Source of the DNA: Kaistella faecalis
Lineage (GTDB): Bacteria > Bacteroidota > Bacteroidia > Flavobacteriales > Weeksellaceae
Length of the DNA stretch: 64,000 nt
Direction: 5' to 3'
Assembly: GCF_019195395.1 (NCBI RefSeq)
Contig: NZ_CP078067.1
Coordinates: forward strand, 865,248 to 929,247
Shown: positions 43,926 through 51,767 of the stretch, in pieces
Numbering within the stretch: the stretch's first letter is position 1
How the letters are laid out: the number at the start of each line of letters is the position of its first letter
The notes under the pieces: generated by a model
Told to the model about the DNA's origin: nothing
The model's input: only the letters and a program-made list of their open reading frames with translations
Database searches by the model: none
Position numbers and translations under genes: made by a program

Positions 43926-44720
43926 ATGAAAACACTTATTACCACGGTCGCAGTTTCAGCGTTTCTCTTTTCGTGTTCAATGAAATCCGACAGTCTTTTT
44001 CCCTTAAACCTATCGGTAAAAGAAGGAAAAGGAATCATAAAAACAAATCAGTTTGAGATGAATATCGACGAAATTAAAGTAGCGCAGTCGATTTCCGCCG
44101 AAGTGGTAAAATCTGATACCGAAAAAGTGGTAATAACCGCTCCTTCAGATATTATAGACGAAATTTTAGTGGATAATGTTGACGGAAAACTATTCATTCA
44201 CTTCAAACCCAACAGGAATATTTCTGCAAGAAATGTAGCGGCCAAAATTTTCGTGAGAGATTTCACGCATCTGGAAGCTACTTCTTCGGCTAAAATCCTC
44301 GTAAAAGATAAATTTACTCAGGATAAAACAGATGTGGAAGTTTCGAGTTCTGGCCGTATTACCGGAAATCTGGAAGCTAATGATTTCTCAGTTGATGTTT
44401 CCAGTTCCGGGCATTTCTCGGGTGAGATCTGGGCTGTAAATCTCGATGCTGAGGCAACGTCTTCGGGAGACATTAATCTTTCCGGTAAGGCGAAAAATGC
44501 CGCGTTGAAAGCTTCTTCAGCCGGCACCGTAGATGCCGAAAAGCTTACTGCTGAGATTTCCGACATACAGGCTTCAAGTGCCGGGAATGTAACTGTGGCG
44601 ACCACCAACCAGCTGAATGCATCGGCAAGTTCAGGTGGAAATATCGCGGTATACAGAAAAGGAGATTTGAATATTCTGAGTCAAAATGAAAGCAGCGGCG
44701 GGAGCGTTTCCATTAAATAA
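43926..44720 (+). CDS. Head GIN domain (DUF2807) lipoprotein
   Basis: The 264-residue protein has a lipoprotein signal (LFSCSMK, Cys at about residue 17) and a DUF2807 head GIN domain (about residues 60-264). That domain forms a right-handed beta helix, visible here as a repeated Ser/Gly/Thr-rich pattern: LEATSSAKILVKDKF, DVEVSSSGRITGNLEA, DVSSSGHFSGEI, EATSSGDINLSG and ASSAGTVDAEK, about 18-20 residues apart. DUF2807 proteins are common in Bacteroidota as exported proteins of unknown function. The promoter must lie in the 60 bp shared with the M3 peptidase. Confidence 0.92.
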   Translation: MKTLITTVAVSAFLFSCSMKSDSLFPLNLSVKEGKGIIKTNQFEMNIDEIKVAQSISAEVVKSDTEKVVITAPSDIIDEILVDNVDGKLFIHFKPNRNISARNVAAKIFVRDFTHLEATSSAKILVKDKFTQDKTDVEVSSSGRITGNLEANDFSVDVSSSGHFSGEIWAVNLDAEATSSGDINLSGKAKNAALKASSAGTVDAEKLTAEISDIQASSAGNVTVATTNQLNASASSGGNIAVYRKGDLNILSQNESSGGSVSIK

Positions 44721-44730
44721 AATCAAATTA

Positions 44731-44760
44731 AAAAATCAGCCTTTAAAGGGCTGATTTTTT
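44731..44760 (+). terminator. Terminator of the GIN-domain gene
   Basis: AAAAATCAGCC pairs with GGCTGATTTTT and a T-run follows; A-runs on the other side mean it may also serve the convergent TPM gene. Confidence 0.8.
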
Positions 44761-44784
44761 AATAGTTTAGCGAAGAATTTTCGT

Positions 44785-45585
44785 TTACCATCCACCGGAT
44801 GCGCCGCCGCCGCCGAAGCTTCCGCCACCACCGAATCCGCCAAATCCACCTCCGGAACCGCCACCGCCAAAACCTCCACCTCCGAAACTTCCGGGGAAAG
44901 GGAAAAATCCGCCGGGATACGTTCTGCGTCCGCGCCGCGAGAGAATCACATCGTCATCATCATCATTATTTCCGCCGCCGCCTTTGTTCTTGAAGAGTAT
45001 ACTGAGAATCATCAGGACAAAAAATGCAATAAAAATCACCTTTACAATACTGATTCCTCCTTCACGGGAAGTTTCTTTAACAATAGGTTTGAATTTACCC
45101 TGCACCACTTCCATCAAAGCAGTTGTTCCGCGGTTGATGCCTTCGTACCAAAGTCCCTGCTTAAAATTGGGGGTTACAATATAATCCAGAATCTGTCCCG
45201 CCACCGAAGCGGTAAGATAGCGCTCCACGCCACGGCCCTGCTGAATGGCAAATTTCCGGTCTTCTGTCGCGATGAGAAATACAATACCATTATCCTGTTC
45301 TTTCTCGCCAATTCCCCACTTTTCACCGTACATAGTTGCAAGATAATTGATGTCCTCCCCTTTTGTAGTGGGAATGATAATTACCGCAATTTCCGTAGAA
45401 GTGGAGTCGTAAAACTTAATGAGTTTCTGGTTAAGCTGCTCCCGTTCAGTTGAATTTAACAACCCTACCTCATCGGTAACAGGAAAGATTTTTACAGGTT
45501 TTGCAGGAACCAGTTGGGCAAAAACAAGAATGTTCAGTCCAAAAAAGAGTAAAACAATGAGTTTTTTAAGAGAACGTAATCTCAT
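44785..45585 (-). CDS. TPM domain membrane protein with glycine-rich tail (YgcG type)
   Basis: The 266-residue protein has a signal peptide (about 1-25), a TPM domain (about 30-160, VFPVTDEVGLL-like start, IAVIIIPTTKGEDINYLATM, GIVFLIATEDRKFAIQQGRG), a membrane segment (about 183-200, VIFIAFFVLMILSILF) and a Gly/Phe-rich C-terminus of about 40 residues with GGGGF-type repeats. TPM (YgcG) proteins are linked to membrane protein quality or photosystem assembly in other groups. The start at 45585 overlaps the second TPM gene by 20 bp. LemA lies upstream, so the three form an operon. Confidence 0.9.
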   Translation of the reverse strand: MRLRSLKKLIVLLFFGLNILVFAQLVPAKPVKIFPVTDEVGLLNSTEREQLNQKLIKFYDSTSTEIAVIIIPTTKGEDINYLATMYGEKWGIGEKEQDNGIVFLIATEDRKFAIQQGRGVERYLTASVAGQILDYIVTPNFKQGLWYEGINRGTTALMEVVQGKFKPIVKETSREGGISIVKVIFIAFFVLMILSILFKNKGGGGNNDDDDDVILSRRGRRTYPGGFFPFPGSFGGGGFGGGGSGGGFGGFGGGGSFGGGGASGGW

Positions 45586-45994
45586 TCGACAGTTCGTTAT
45601 GATTTTCTCCCGAGATTGGGAAATGTTTTTTAAGTTCGAAACCGGTTTCAAGAATGGCATTTTTCAATCCGTCGTGAAAATTTCCTTTTGCAAATTCGGA
45701 TGTGATCTGATCATGAAGCCTGTCCCAGAAATTCTGGTGAACTTTTTCGTGAATACCTGCGTCGCCGATGATCGTAAGGTAATGTTGCTCGAAATTCACG
45801 TGAAAAAGCACTGCATTTCTTTCCGCAGTTTTATCCTTACAAAGCCTTTTGAAGACTTCAAAGGCAATCTCCGCATTATTACCCTCCGAATTGGAATCAA
45901 TATGTACGCGGATTTCGCCGGTAGAATGATCTTCTGCTGACTGAATGGCTTCCACAAGGGAAGCCATTTGTACATCTGTAAGAAAGTTGCTCAT
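45566..45994 (-). CDS. TPM domain protein, soluble
   Basis: The 142-residue protein is a lone TPM domain without signal or membrane segment: MASLVEAIQSAEDHSTGEIR (about residues 10-29), AVLFHVNFEQHYLTIIGDAG (about 80-99) and FHDGLKNAILETGFELKKHF (about 105-125). In its family this domain binds hydrophobic partners or has phosphatase-like reports in plants. Its start overlaps the LemA stop by one base and its end overlaps the next TPM gene, indicating tight translational coupling in a LemA-TPM-TPM unit. Confidence 0.9.
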   Translation of the reverse strand: MSNFLTDVQMASLVEAIQSAEDHSTGEIRVHIDSNSEGNNAEIAFEVFKRLCKDKTAERNAVLFHVNFEQHYLTIIGDAGIHEKVHQNFWDRLHDQITSEFAKGNFHDGLKNAILETGFELKKHFPISGENHNELSNEITFS

Positions 45995-46602
45995 TAATTG
46001 GTAAACACTTCCGGCGCATTCTCAGCGCCTGCCGCTGCTTTGAAATATGGTTTCTCTTTAAAGTTTGTAAAGTTTGCCAGAATGTTATTCGGGAATGTTT
46101 TGATTGAAGTATTATAATCCTGCGCCGCTTCATTATAATAAACGGTTTCGCTTCTTATGCTGTTTTCAATCGCGGTATATTCTCGCTGGAAATTCATGTA
46201 CTGCTGATCCGCTTTTAAATTAGGATACTGTTCTACTACAGCCATCAATCTGCTCAAAGCTCCGCTTAATTCACCCTGTGCTGCCTGGAATTTCGCCATA
46301 TCAGCTTCGGTCATGTTTGTTGGATCAACAGTGATTGACGTCGCTTTTGAGCGGGCTTCAATTACTTTAGTTAAAGTTTCCTGCTCGAATTGCGAATAGG
46401 ATTTTACAGTTCTCTCAAGATTTGGGATTAGGTTCGCACGCTTCTGGTACACCGTTTCCACGTTAGACCATTTGGTATTCACGGTCTGTTCTTTGGTCGT
46501 GAAACTGTTATAACCGTTTTTGCCCCAGAAAAATAAAATTGCGGCAATAACGAGAAGAGCAATACCGATGGTTCCGGCGCTCATACAACCTCTGTTTCTC
46601 AT
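45994..46602 (-). CDS. lemA: LemA family protein
   Basis: The 202-residue protein has an N-terminal membrane segment (about residues 8-26) and the LemA four-helix core: NSFTTKEQTVNTKWSNVETV (about 32-51), YQKRANLIPNLERTVKSY (about 52-69), QGELSGALSRLMAVVEQYPN (about 108-127) and AQDYNTSIKTFPNNILANF (about 161-179). LemA and TPM proteins are often neighbours and are thought to act together at the membrane. A -7 element (minus, 46636-46643) lies 34 bp upstream. Confidence 0.94.
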   Translation of the reverse strand: MRNRGCMSAGTIGIALLVIAAILFFWGKNGYNSFTTKEQTVNTKWSNVETVYQKRANLIPNLERTVKSYSQFEQETLTKVIEARSKATSITVDPTNMTEADMAKFQAAQGELSGALSRLMAVVEQYPNLKADQQYMNFQREYTAIENSIRSETVYYNEAAQDYNTSIKTFPNNILANFTNFKEKPYFKAAAGAENAPEVFTN

Positions 46603-46635
46603 AGTTTAATATTTTAATGTTTAATGTTTGGTACC

Positions 46636-46643
46636 CAAATATA
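46636..46643 (-). promoter_or_regulatory. -7 promoter element of the lemA operon
   Basis: TATATTTG on the minus strand, 33 bp upstream of lemA. Confidence 0.55.
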
Positions 46644-46655
46644 CAAATTATGTGC

Positions 46656-46663
46656 TAAATTTG
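46656..46663 (+). promoter_or_regulatory. -7 promoter element of folA
   Basis: TAAATTTG on the plus strand, 16 bp upstream of the folA start, back to back with the lemA element. Confidence 0.5.
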
Positions 46664-46679
46664 TGAAAATTTAAGAAAA

Positions 46680-47174
46680 ATGATCACAATTGTAGTGGCG
46701 ATGGGTTTAAAGAATGAGATTGGTGCTGATAACCAACTGTTGTGGCATTTGCCGAAGGATTTAAAACATTTCAAAGAAATAACTTCGGGCCACCCAATTA
46801 TTATGGGAAGGAAAACCTACGAAAGCATAGGCAAACCCTTACCTAACCGCACCAATATTGTTGTGTCGCGAAAACAAGACTGGTTCGAAGAAGGAATTCT
46901 AATTGTCGGCAGTATAAAAGAAGCTTTAAAATTCGCTAAAAAGATGGATGAAAACATCTTTGTCATCGGAGGCGGAAATATTTACGAGCAAACCATTGAT
47001 CTGGCCGACAGACTTGAAGTAACGCAGGTAAAAGCAGAACTTAAGGCCGATGTTTTCTTTCCGAAAATCAATCCGAAAATCTGGCAGAAAACATCAGAAA
47101 CATGCCATGAAAAAGATGAGAAAAACAAATACGATTTCTGTTTCCAGACCTTCGAAAAAAAGTCTGAAATCTAA
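46680..47174 (+). CDS. folA: Dihydrofolate reductase
   Basis: The 164-residue enzyme reduces dihydrofolate with NADPH. It begins MITIVVAMGLKNEIGADNQL (residues 1-20), continues LLWHLPKDLKHFKEIT (the substrate Asp is D at position about 27 in the family pattern), has the NADPH site IIMGRKTYESIGKPLPNRTN (about 40-59) and the FVIGGGNIYEQ motif (about 97-107). The length is typical. It is monocistronic or followed by the TPR-like gene after 51 bp, which has its own -7 element. Confidence 0.95.
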   Translation: MITIVVAMGLKNEIGADNQLLWHLPKDLKHFKEITSGHPIIMGRKTYESIGKPLPNRTNIVVSRKQDWFEEGILIVGSIKEALKFAKKMDENIFVIGGGNIYEQTIDLADRLEVTQVKAELKADVFFPKINPKIWQKTSETCHEKDEKNKYDFCFQTFEKKSEI

Positions 47175-47199
47175 CATCTGAAATTTAACCTCAAATTTC

Positions 47200-47207
47200 T
47201 ATCTTTG
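47200..47207 (+). promoter_or_regulatory. -7 promoter element of the TPR-like membrane protein gene
   Basis: TATCTTTG matches TAnnTTTG, 18 bp upstream of the ATG at 47226. Confidence 0.55.
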
Positions 47208-47225
47208 CAGTCATAAAATTTAACA

Positions 47226-47792
47226 ATGAACAAATACATAAAATTCGTTATCGCAGGCCTGATGATTGCCGCAGGAATTTATCTGATGATGAACAGGAAT
47301 ATCGGCTGGGGAATCGTGGTGGTCATCCTTTCAGCAATTCCTATTCTTTTATTCTTTAAAAATGAGTTTATCCTTGCTGCCTTCTGGTACTTAAGAAAAC
47401 AGAACATGGACAAAGCCAGCAAATGGCTTTCAAAAATCACTAATTTTGAATCTCAGCTTCACCGCTCGCAATACGGTTATTTCCATTATTTACAGGGACT
47501 AACTTTAGCGCAGGAAAATCCTCAAAAAGTAGAACCCTTAATGAAAAAAGCGCTTGAATATGGCCTGAATATGAAACACGACCGTGCTATGGCAACACTC
47601 AATATCGCGGCGGGAGCAATACAGAAAGGAAGAAGACAGGAAGCAACTAAACTTCTTGAAGAAGCTAAAAGATTAGATTCTGCAGGAATGATGACCGATC
47701 AGATCAAGATGCTGAAAGACCAGCTGAAAATGCCAACGATGCAGAAACACATGCATAACCCAAACATGAGACAGCGCGGAAAATTCCATTAA
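47226..47792 (+). CDS. Membrane-anchored TPR-like protein
   Basis: The 188-residue protein has two N-terminal membrane segments (about residues 6-22 and 27-46), then a helical region (about 48-165) with tetratricopeptide-like helix pairs: AAFWYLRKQNMDKASKWLS, YFHYLQGLTLAQENPQKVEP, MATLNIAAGAIQKGRRQEAT and LLEEAKRLDSAGMM. The C-terminus is Met/His/Asn-rich (MQKHMHNPNMRQRGKFH). Such proteins act as scaffolds, but the partner is unknown. Confidence 0.8.
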   Translation: MNKYIKFVIAGLMIAAGIYLMMNRNIGWGIVVVILSAIPILLFFKNEFILAAFWYLRKQNMDKASKWLSKITNFESQLHRSQYGYFHYLQGLTLAQENPQKVEPLMKKALEYGLNMKHDRAMATLNIAAGAIQKGRRQEATKLLEEAKRLDSAGMMTDQIKMLKDQLKMPTMQKHMHNPNMRQRGKFH

Positions 47793-47813
47793 GCCGTCAT
47801 CTCTAAAAAAATC

Positions 47814-47842
47814 AAATCCTGAAGTCTTTCAGGATTTTTTTT
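47814..47842 (+). terminator. Rho-independent terminator
   Basis: AAATCCTGAA pairs with TTCAGGATTT around a 4-nt loop and is followed by T residues, 22 bp after the TPR-like gene. Confidence 0.85.
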
Positions 47843-47917
47843 GCGGTAAAAGTGATAATTTTTTTATCATGAATTAAACAAGAAACATCCAGCTTCCAAC
47901 AGCAGACAATTTACATT

Positions 47918-48553
47918 CTACATCTCCGAGTTCTGCTCAACCCCATAAAATTTGGGCATCTGCCAGTGGTATTTCACGGCCAGTGTTCGTATGGCAACAA
48001 TGAGCAAAATAGTTGAAATCTGCACAAAAGTATAGGAAAGCCGGGTATAGTTGATGAAAAGAAGAAAGACGCTGCCTCCTACGATACATGCTGTAGCATA
48101 AATTTCTTTCCTGAAAATCAGCGGAATCCTGTTAAGTAAAATGTCACGGATGATTCCCCCAAAACAGCCGGTAATGGTGCCCAAAGTAAGACAGATCAAA
48201 GGATGAAGGTCTGCATTCAAACCCTTTTGAATTCCAACAATAGTGAAAAGTCCCAGCCCAAAACTGTCGAATATGAAAAGCGTAACCTGGAATTTTTTCT
48301 CGACCGATTTAAAAATCATCGAAAAAATACAGGTAATAAAAATTACCGTACACATGATTAAATCGTGCATCCAGAACACGGGAACATCCAGAAGAAGATC
48401 GCGCACGGTTCCGCCGCCAACCGATGTGATAAACGCAATAATTAAAACCCCGAAAGGATCGAGCCGCTTCTGCATGGCAGCAAAACTCCCCGACATGGCA
48501 AAAGCTACGGTACCGAGCAGTTCTATAGCGAGATTAAAATTTTCGTGGACCAT
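47918..48553 (-). CDS. Trimeric intracellular cation channel family protein (UPF0126/YicG)
   Basis: The 211-residue protein has seven predicted membrane segments in two repeated halves, each carrying the family GG motif: FITSVGGGTVRDLLLDVPVF (about residues 40-59) and TITGCFGGIIRDILLNRIPL (about 126-145). Bacterial members are TRIC-type potassium or other monovalent cation channels, and the related YicG protein has been linked to glycine. It is followed by a 50-bp gap with repeats before the four-helix-bundle gene. Confidence 0.9.
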   Translation of the reverse strand: MVHENFNLAIELLGTVAFAMSGSFAAMQKRLDPFGVLIIAFITSVGGGTVRDLLLDVPVFWMHDLIMCTVIFITCIFSMIFKSVEKKFQVTLFIFDSFGLGLFTIVGIQKGLNADLHPLICLTLGTITGCFGGIIRDILLNRIPLIFRKEIYATACIVGGSVFLLFINYTRLSYTFVQISTILLIVAIRTLAVKYHWQMPKFYGVEQNSEM

Positions 48554-48560
48554 TTATTTT

Positions 48561-48600
48561 AATTAGTAATTGGTGATGAGTGTTGAGTAATGGGGTTAAA
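48561..48600. repeat. Simple ATTACTCA-type repeat, left of the four-helix-bundle gene
   Basis: The segment AATTAGTAATTGGTGATGAG continuing TGTTGAGTAATGGGG consists of short imperfect words (TTAGTAAT, GGTGATGAG, GTTGAGTAAT) that recur, inverted, right of the neighbouring gene at 48993-49054. Confidence 0.55.
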
Positions 48601-48967
48601 GGAAATTATTTTGATCTGACATTTTCTTTTTGTAACTGCTCATCACTTTTACAATTTCATCACATTCTATTTTTAACGGTTCAAGATTCAGTGAATCAAG
48701 ATATTCTAATTCCTGAATTATTTCTAGCCAGAATTGTGTTTCATCAGCCTCCTCCACAACAATACATAACTTAGAGAATTTTTCTTTCTGGGATCTAGCT
48801 CTCCCAACTGCTCTGTAGTTTGCTGCAACAGAGGTTGAAGAACGGTAAATTTGCTTCCTAATCACAGAAACGTCATCTGAATAAGGCAAAACAGAAAGGC
48901 TTTTAATAATTGCCACGCAGAGTTTTTTAGTCCGCTCCCTGAATAATTGGTTGTAATCAGATGTCAT
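48596..48967 (-). CDS. Four helix bundle protein (S23/23S rRNA intervening-sequence type)
   Basis: The 123-residue protein matches the S23-like four helix bundle family: FRERTKKLCVAIIKSLSVLP, DVSVIRKQIYRSSTSVAANY (about residues 32-51), RAVGRARSQKEKFSKLCIVV (about 52-71) and EEADETQFWLEIIQELEYL (about 72-90). In spirochaetes such genes sit in 23S rRNA intervening sequences; in Bacteroidota they are free-standing and related to the Avd protein of diversity-generating retroelements. No reverse transcriptase or template repeat is nearby. Short ATTACTCATCAC-like repeats flank it on both sides. Function unknown. Confidence 0.88.
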   Translation of the reverse strand: MTSDYNQLFRERTKKLCVAIIKSLSVLPYSDDVSVIRKQIYRSSTSVAANYRAVGRARSQKEKFSKLCIVVEEADETQFWLEIIQELEYLDSLNLEPLKIECDEIVKVMSSYKKKMSDQNNFL

Positions 48968-48992
48968 ATAAAGGAAATTTGTTTAACGAAAT

Positions 48993-49054
48993 ATTACTAC
49001 TCGTTCATTACTTATCACCCATTACTAATCGCTTATTACTCATCACTAATATTA
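48993..49054. repeat. Simple ATTACTCA-type repeat, right of the four-helix-bundle gene
   Basis: Tandem-like short words (CATTACTTATCACC, CATTACTAATCGCTT, ATTACTCATCACTAAT) fill this segment. It runs through the coaD stop codon, so the repeat contributes the last coaD codons. Confidence 0.6.
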
Positions 49055-49512
49055 ACCCGTACCGTGTCAGGCACAAGGAGTTCATAATTTCCACCGAAAT
49101 TGATAATTTCCCTTACGATACTGCTGCTGATGAATGATTTGCCGGCTGATGTTAAAAGGAAGATGGTTTCGATCTGATTCTGCTTGGTCAGTTCCCGGTT
49201 AGTTTGGGCGATCGCTTTTTCAAACTCAAAATCTGCGGGATTTCTCAGTCCGCGCAGAATAAAGTTTACATTTTTGCTGTGGCAGTAATCAATAGTCAAC
49301 CCTTCAAAATGGTCTACTTCCACATGGGGAAATTTTTCAAAGGTTTTTTTAATGAATTCTACCCTTTGTTCCAGTGAAAACATATATTTTTTCTGTGAAT
49401 TCTGACCGATAGCAATAATAATCTTATCAAAAAGAGGCGCTGCTCTTTCCACAATATCGTAATGCCCAAGTGTAATCGGGTCAAACGAACCCGGAAAAAC
49501 AGCGACTCTCAT
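49036..49512 (-). CDS. coaD: Phosphopantetheine adenylyltransferase
   Basis: The 158-residue enzyme makes dephospho-CoA from phosphopantetheine and ATP. The ATP-binding TxGH-type motif is in VFPGSFDPITLGHYDIVERA (about residues 4-23); NVNFILRGLRNPADFEFEKA (about 83-102) and the ISSSIVREI motif near residue 128 (family ISSTxVRE) are present. The end runs into a simple repeat region. ddl lies 13 bp upstream on the same strand, so both are probably co-transcribed. Confidence 0.96.
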   Translation of the reverse strand: MRVAVFPGSFDPITLGHYDIVERAAPLFDKIIIAIGQNSQKKYMFSLEQRVEFIKKTFEKFPHVEVDHFEGLTIDYCHSKNVNFILRGLRNPADFEFEKAIAQTNRELTKQNQIETIFLLTSAGKSFISSSIVREIINFGGNYELLVPDTVRVNISDE

Positions 49513-49525
49513 AGTTTTTTAGTTT

Positions 49526-50512
49526 TTATTTTTTTGCCAAAGCTTTTTCAACTTCATTTCCGCACAAATCCTTAATCGAAATTCCGTAGATTTTTGCCTG
49601 TTGCGGCAGGATTGAAGCCGGTGAAAATCCAGGATTGGTATTCATTTCCAGCATATACGGAATCCCGTTCATAATAATAAATTCGCTTCGGGAAAAACCA
49701 CTCATTCCTAAAGAATTATAGGCTTTTTTAGCAATCTCTTCCACTTTTATGCGTGTTTCTTCATCAATTCTGGCGGGCGTAATTTCTTCAGATGCACCTT
49801 CGTACTTCGCTTCGTAGTCGAAAAATTCTTTATGCGGAACAATTTCGGTAATTCCCAGCACAATTGTTTCGCCGTTGAAATCTACCACCCCCACAGAAAC
49901 CTCCATTCCGTTCAGGAAACTTTCAATTAAAATTTCGTCGTCTTCAGCAAAGGCAAAATCTACTGCTTTCGGGAATTCCGACTTGTCTTTTACCTTTGTG
50001 ATTCCAAGCGAAGAACCGCTTTGGTTAGGCTTTACAAAAAGCGGGAGTTCTAATTCCTCCATGATCTGATCTGCATTGAAATCATCTCCTTTTCTTAAAT
50101 AAACACTTTTTGCGGAAGGAATTCCGTATTTTGACAATACCGCAAGGGTATCTTTTTTATTGAATGTTAATGCACTCTGGTAAAAACCGCAGCCGGTATA
50201 TTTCTGACCGATGGTGTCCCAATACGCCTGAAGCTCGCCATTTTCTCCCGGTTTCCCGTGAATAATGTTGAAACAGACATCAAATTTAACTTTGAAATCA
50301 CTTTCCATGGTGACGGAAAAATCTGCCTTGTTGATGGGAAGGTTCTGGTCTCTGTCATCTACAAAATACCATTCCTCTTTCAGAATCACGACTTTATAAA
50401 CATTATATAGGTCGCGGTCGAGTGAGTCGTAAATAAGCTGCCCGCTTTTCAGGGAAACCTTGTACTCGTCGGAATAACCACCCATCACGACGGCTACATT
50501 TTTCTTTTTCAT
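49526..50512 (-). CDS. ddl: D-alanine--D-alanine ligase
   Basis: The 328-residue ATP-grasp enzyme makes the D-Ala-D-Ala end of the peptidoglycan stem. Marks: VAVVMGGYSDEYKVSLKSG (about residues 6-24, with the serine loop), NIIHGKPGENGELQAYWD (about 82-99), the ATP-binding FVKPNQSGSSLGITKV (about 155-170), and the metal-binding LEMNTNPGFSPASILPQQAK (about 288-307), where the S-P-A-S-I-L-P form is typical of Bacteroidota Ddl. A -7 element (minus, 50532-50539) lies 20 bp upstream. Confidence 0.95.
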   Translation of the reverse strand: MKKKNVAVVMGGYSDEYKVSLKSGQLIYDSLDRDLYNVYKVVILKEEWYFVDDRDQNLPINKADFSVTMESDFKVKFDVCFNIIHGKPGENGELQAYWDTIGQKYTGCGFYQSALTFNKKDTLAVLSKYGIPSAKSVYLRKGDDFNADQIMEELELPLFVKPNQSGSSLGITKVKDKSEFPKAVDFAFAEDDEILIESFLNGMEVSVGVVDFNGETIVLGITEIVPHKEFFDYEAKYEGASEEITPARIDEETRIKVEEIAKKAYNSLGMSGFSRSEFIIMNGIPYMLEMNTNPGFSPASILPQQAKIYGISIKDLCGNEVEKALAKK

Positions 50513-50531
50513 GGCTTTTAATCTAATCTAG

Positions 50532-50539
50532 CAAATTTA
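50532..50539 (-). promoter_or_regulatory. -7 promoter element of ddl-coaD
   Basis: TAAATTTG on the minus strand, 19 bp upstream of ddl. Confidence 0.55.
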
Positions 50540-50662
50540 AACAAAATGTTTAAAATTTGGGGAACAGCGCCGAATTATTCTCTAGCGTACCCGAAAATAA
50601 AAATCACTAAAAACCATGATAAATTTAGTGGGTCCTGTCTTTTCTTTACCCCGAAAAATACC

Positions 50663-50670
50663 TATTTTTG
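50663..50670 (+). promoter_or_regulatory. -7 promoter element of lpxK
   Basis: TATTTTTG ends 6 bp before the lpxK ATG at 50677, so the transcript would have almost no leader. A TTTT sits at the -33 position (19-bp spacing), where the consensus has TTTG. Confidence 0.55.
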
Positions 50671-50676
50671 CAGCCT

Positions 50677-51708
50677 ATGAAAAGATGGTATCTCTACCCT
50701 TTTTCCCTTGGTTATCATTTCGTAACGAGTGTCAGGAACTTAATGTATGATTGGGGAATCTCTAAATCAACCAAATTTAAAACTCCGATCATCAATGTCG
50801 GAAACCTTTCTGTGGGCGGAAGCGGAAAATCGCCAATGGTGATGTACCTTGCTGAACTCCTTTCCAAAAATTACAGAACCGGTGTCCTGTCTCGCGGTTA
50901 CGGAAGACTGACCAAAGGTTACGGTATTACCAATTACGACAGCAATTATAAAACGGTGGGCGACGAGGCGATGCAGCTATTCGAACGTTTCAAAAACCGC
51001 TTTGTAATCGGTGTTTCTGAAGAGAGAGTTCCGGGCGCAAAAAAGATGATTGATGATATGGATTTGGATGTGCTTATTCTGGACGATGCCTATCAGCACC
51101 GCAAAATAAAACCCGGATTCAGTATTCTGATGATGGATTATAATGATCCGTATTTTAAAGACTTTCTGCTTCCGGCAGGTGATTTACGCGAAAGCCGGAG
51201 CGGCGCCTCAAGATCGCAGATCATTATGGTTTCTAAATGTCCCGAGGATTTAACTGAGGAAAAGAAACAGTATTATATTTCGAGAATTAAGCCCCAGCAT
51301 TACCAGAAAGTATTTTTCTCCGGCATTGGCTACGACGAGAATATTTACAGCAAAGACAAAATGCTGCCGGATAACAATCTGAGTTATTACGATATCCTGC
51401 TGATAACCGGAATTGCGAATCCAAAACCCCTCATCAATCATCTCGCAAAATTCTCCCAAAGGGTGAAGCATCTTAAATTTAAAGATCATCACAATTTCAG
51501 CGATCAGGACATTAAGAATATTGTGGCAGAGTACAAAAAATTAGGTGAATACAAAATCATCCTCACTACCGAGAAAGATTATGTAAGGCTTAAAACCTTT
51601 GATTATCTGCGTGATCTGGTTTATTACTGGCCAATTAATGTAAACATTGATAAAAAAGAGGAGTTCAATAAAACTGTAATGACTTACCTAGAGAACAACA
51701 GATTGTAA
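50677..51708 (+). CDS. lpxK: Tetraacyldisaccharide 4'-kinase
   Basis: The 343-residue inner-membrane-associated kinase phosphorylates the lipid A disaccharide at the 4' position. The Walker A is VGGSGKSPMVMYLAEL (about residues 46-61, LpxK form), followed by LSRGYGRLTKGYGI (about 73-86) and the DDAYQHRKIKPGFSILMMDY segment (about 140-160) that carries catalytic Asp and His residues. The ATG at 50677 begins MKRWYLYPFSLGYHF, giving the short N-terminal helix; a TTG 9 bp upstream is unlikely. It is followed by a terminator. Confidence 0.94.
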   Translation: MKRWYLYPFSLGYHFVTSVRNLMYDWGISKSTKFKTPIINVGNLSVGGSGKSPMVMYLAELLSKNYRTGVLSRGYGRLTKGYGITNYDSNYKTVGDEAMQLFERFKNRFVIGVSEERVPGAKKMIDDMDLDVLILDDAYQHRKIKPGFSILMMDYNDPYFKDFLLPAGDLRESRSGASRSQIIMVSKCPEDLTEEKKQYYISRIKPQHYQKVFFSGIGYDENIYSKDKMLPDNNLSYYDILLITGIANPKPLINHLAKFSQRVKHLKFKDHHNFSDQDIKNIVAEYKKLGEYKIILTTEKDYVRLKTFDYLRDLVYYWPINVNIDKKEEFNKTVMTYLENNRL

Positions 51709-51714
51709 AAATAG

Positions 51715-51748
51715 AAAAACCGTTTTGATGACTTCAAAACGGTTTTTA
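51715..51748 (+). terminator. Bidirectional terminator after lpxK
   Basis: AAAAACCGTTTTGA pairs with TCAAAACGGTTTTT, flanked by A- and T-runs; it serves lpxK and the convergent T9SS-protein operon. Confidence 0.85.
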
Positions 51749-51767
51749 CTTCGCTAAAACTCTTTAG

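Noticed and set aside
44799..45184. Plus-strand ORFs rich in Arg/His over the TPM gene
   Set aside because: They are the complement of the glycine-rich tail (GGC/GCC codons) of the minus-strand TPM protein.
48596..48967. Diversity-generating retroelement accessory gene (avd)
   Set aside because: The protein is of the same fold, but no reverse transcriptase, template repeat or variable gene lies within the window.
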